From positions 1-6,741 of the forward strand of contig CAMJQX010000086.1 of the NCBI GenBank assembly GCA_946408145.1: 6,741 nt of DNA, read 5' to 3'. Source of the DNA: an uncultured Clostridia bacterium. Its GTDB lineage: Bacteria > Bacillota_A > Clostridia > Oscillospirales > Oscillospiraceae. The notes below the pieces were generated by a model that saw nothing but the letters and a program-made list of their open reading frames with translations, did not search any database and was not told where the DNA came from. Made by a program: the position numbers and the translations under genes. Each line of letters begins with the position of its first letter. Within the stretch, counting starts at the first letter, position 1. This document shows positions 6,447 to 6,741 of this stretch, in pieces.

Positions 6447-6470
6447 GGAAAAAAGTTTCCGAAAAGTTTC
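6447..6470. repeat. Tandem AAAAGTTTC repeat / A-tract between divergent promoters
   Basis: AAAAGTTTC occurs at 6451-6459 and 6462-6470, 11 bp apart, about one helical turn. Each copy is part of a small dyad: GGAAA/TTTCC (6447-6460) and GAAA/TTTC (6461-6470). The pair fills most of the 38 bp between the -35 boxes of tatA and rpsB. The simplest reading is an A/T-rich UP element for the rpsB promoter; a regulator site is possible. Confidence 0.45.
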
Positions 6471-6479
6471 AAAAAACTC

Positions 6480-6508
6480 TTGCATTTCCTCAGCTTTCTT
6501 TGTATAAT
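6480..6508 (+). promoter_or_regulatory. Promoter for rpsB
   Basis: A perfect TATAAT (6503-6508) lies 17 bases after TTGCAT (6480-6485), which matches the first three bases of the -35 consensus. A-tracts directly upstream may act as an UP element, common for ribosomal genes. Transcription would start near 6515, leaving a leader of about 113 bases before rpsB. Confidence 0.7.
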
Positions 6509-6514
6509 GTCAAG

Positions 6515-6627
6515 GCATTTCGCACGGGCGCGGACTCTCCCCATGTGGCCCAACCGACAGACGGGCTTGGAAGAGAGGCGGATGCGTCCCGGAGGAATAA
6601 ACAAATATTTATATTGGAGGAAATCAA
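6515..6627 (+). promoter_or_regulatory. Structured 5' leader of rpsB, possible autoregulatory element
   Basis: Nested pairings can be drawn by eye. P1 is CGGGCGC (6525-6531) with GCGTCCCG (6584-6591, one bulged T). P2 is CTCTC (6535-6539) with GAGAG (6573-6577), extended by CC/GG after an AA bulge. P3 is GCCC (6548-6551) with GGGC (6563-6566). The ribosome binding site TTGGAGG (6614-6620) lies after the fold, and a second GGAGGA (6591-6596) overlaps the base of P1. Ribosomal protein operons often carry leaders bound by their own product, and S2 is known to repress rpsB in E. coli. Whether this fold binds S2 is inferred. Confidence 0.5.
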
Positions 6628-6741
6628 ATGTCTGTCGTATCCATGAAGCAGCTGCTGGAAGCCGGTGTCCACTTCGGTCACCAGACCCGCCGCTGGAACC
6701 CCAAGATGGCCGAGTACATCTACTGCGAGCGTAACGGCATC
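6628..6741 (+). CDS. rpsB: 30S ribosomal protein S2, N-terminal part
   Basis: The first 38 codons are present before the window ends. The sequence [20 protein letters not shown] and the following PKM are the hallmark N-terminus of bacterial ribosomal protein S2, a small-subunit protein needed for translation initiation. It assembles late on the 30S particle near S1. The ATG is supported by TTGGAGG (6614-6620) with seven bases of spacing. In most bacteria tsf (elongation factor Ts) follows rpsB; that would lie beyond the right edge. The gene is divergent from the tatA-like gene and has its own promoter and a long leader. Confidence 0.97.
   Translation, partial: MSVVSMKQLLEAGVHFGHQTRRWNPKMAEYIYCERNGI

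Noticed and set aside
6591..6613. Possible leader peptide using the extra GGAGGA at 6591
   Set aside because: No ATG, GTG or TTG lies at a suitable distance with a reading frame of useful length before the rpsB start.
6377..6734. Several short open frames on both strands over the tatA-rpsB intergenic region and rpsB start
   Set aside because: They overlap promoters, the leader and rpsB itself, lack ribosome binding sites and have no protein-like composition.
1..6741. CRISPR array, insertion sequence, phage or toxin-antitoxin genes
   Set aside because: I saw no spaced repeats, transposase motifs, terminal inverted repeats or small paired genes of that kind in the window.

Overview
The window looks like ordinary chromosome from a high-GC, low-complexity-poor Firmicute, most likely a clostridial gut-type organism of the Oscillospiraceae or a relative. 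This placement is an inference. It rests on strong AGGAGG-type ribosome binding sites, sigma-A-like promoters with 17-bp spacers, GC-rich coding sequence, a clostridial-style heterodimeric ABC exporter and the N-terminal sequence of ribosomal protein S2. No mobile element, CRISPR array, tRNA or rRNA was seen.

Layout, left to right. (1) Positions 1-305, minus strand: the N-terminal 101 residues of a PlsC-type acyltransferase, running off the left edge. (2) Positions 306-460: a divergent promoter region with one good promoter for each flanking gene. (3) Positions 461-1129, plus strand: an unrecognised six-helix membrane protein. (4) Positions 1142-1187: a 21-bp perfect hairpin between convergent genes. 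(5) Positions 6116 down to 1195, minus strand: a tightly packed four-gene operon. In transcription order it holds ABC exporter half A, ABC exporter half B, an O6-alkylguanine-DNA methyltransferase (ogt) and a membrane-anchored DNA/RNA non-specific endonuclease. The junctions are a 4-nt ATGA overlap, a 7-nt gap and a 4-nt GTGA overlap. (6) Positions 6179-6208: the terminator of the next gene. (7) Positions 6346-6227, minus strand: a 39-residue TatA-like protein with its own promoter and terminator. (8) Positions 6347-6627: a second divergent region, including a structured leader for rpsB. (9) Positions 6628-6741, plus strand: the first 38 codons of rpsB, running off the right edge.

The two ABC proteins should form one asymmetric exporter. 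Half A has Asp at the catalytic Glu position but a perfect LSGGQ signature. Half B has a normal catalytic Glu but an altered LSTGE signature, so together they make one competent and one degenerate ATP site. Coupling this exporter to a DNA alkyl-damage repair enzyme and an outward-facing nuclease is the most interesting arrangement here, although it may only reflect genome packing. I found no clear sign of a wholly new system. The best leads are this operon, the very short TatA protein, the rpsB leader fold and the unknown membrane protein with acidic residues inside its helices.
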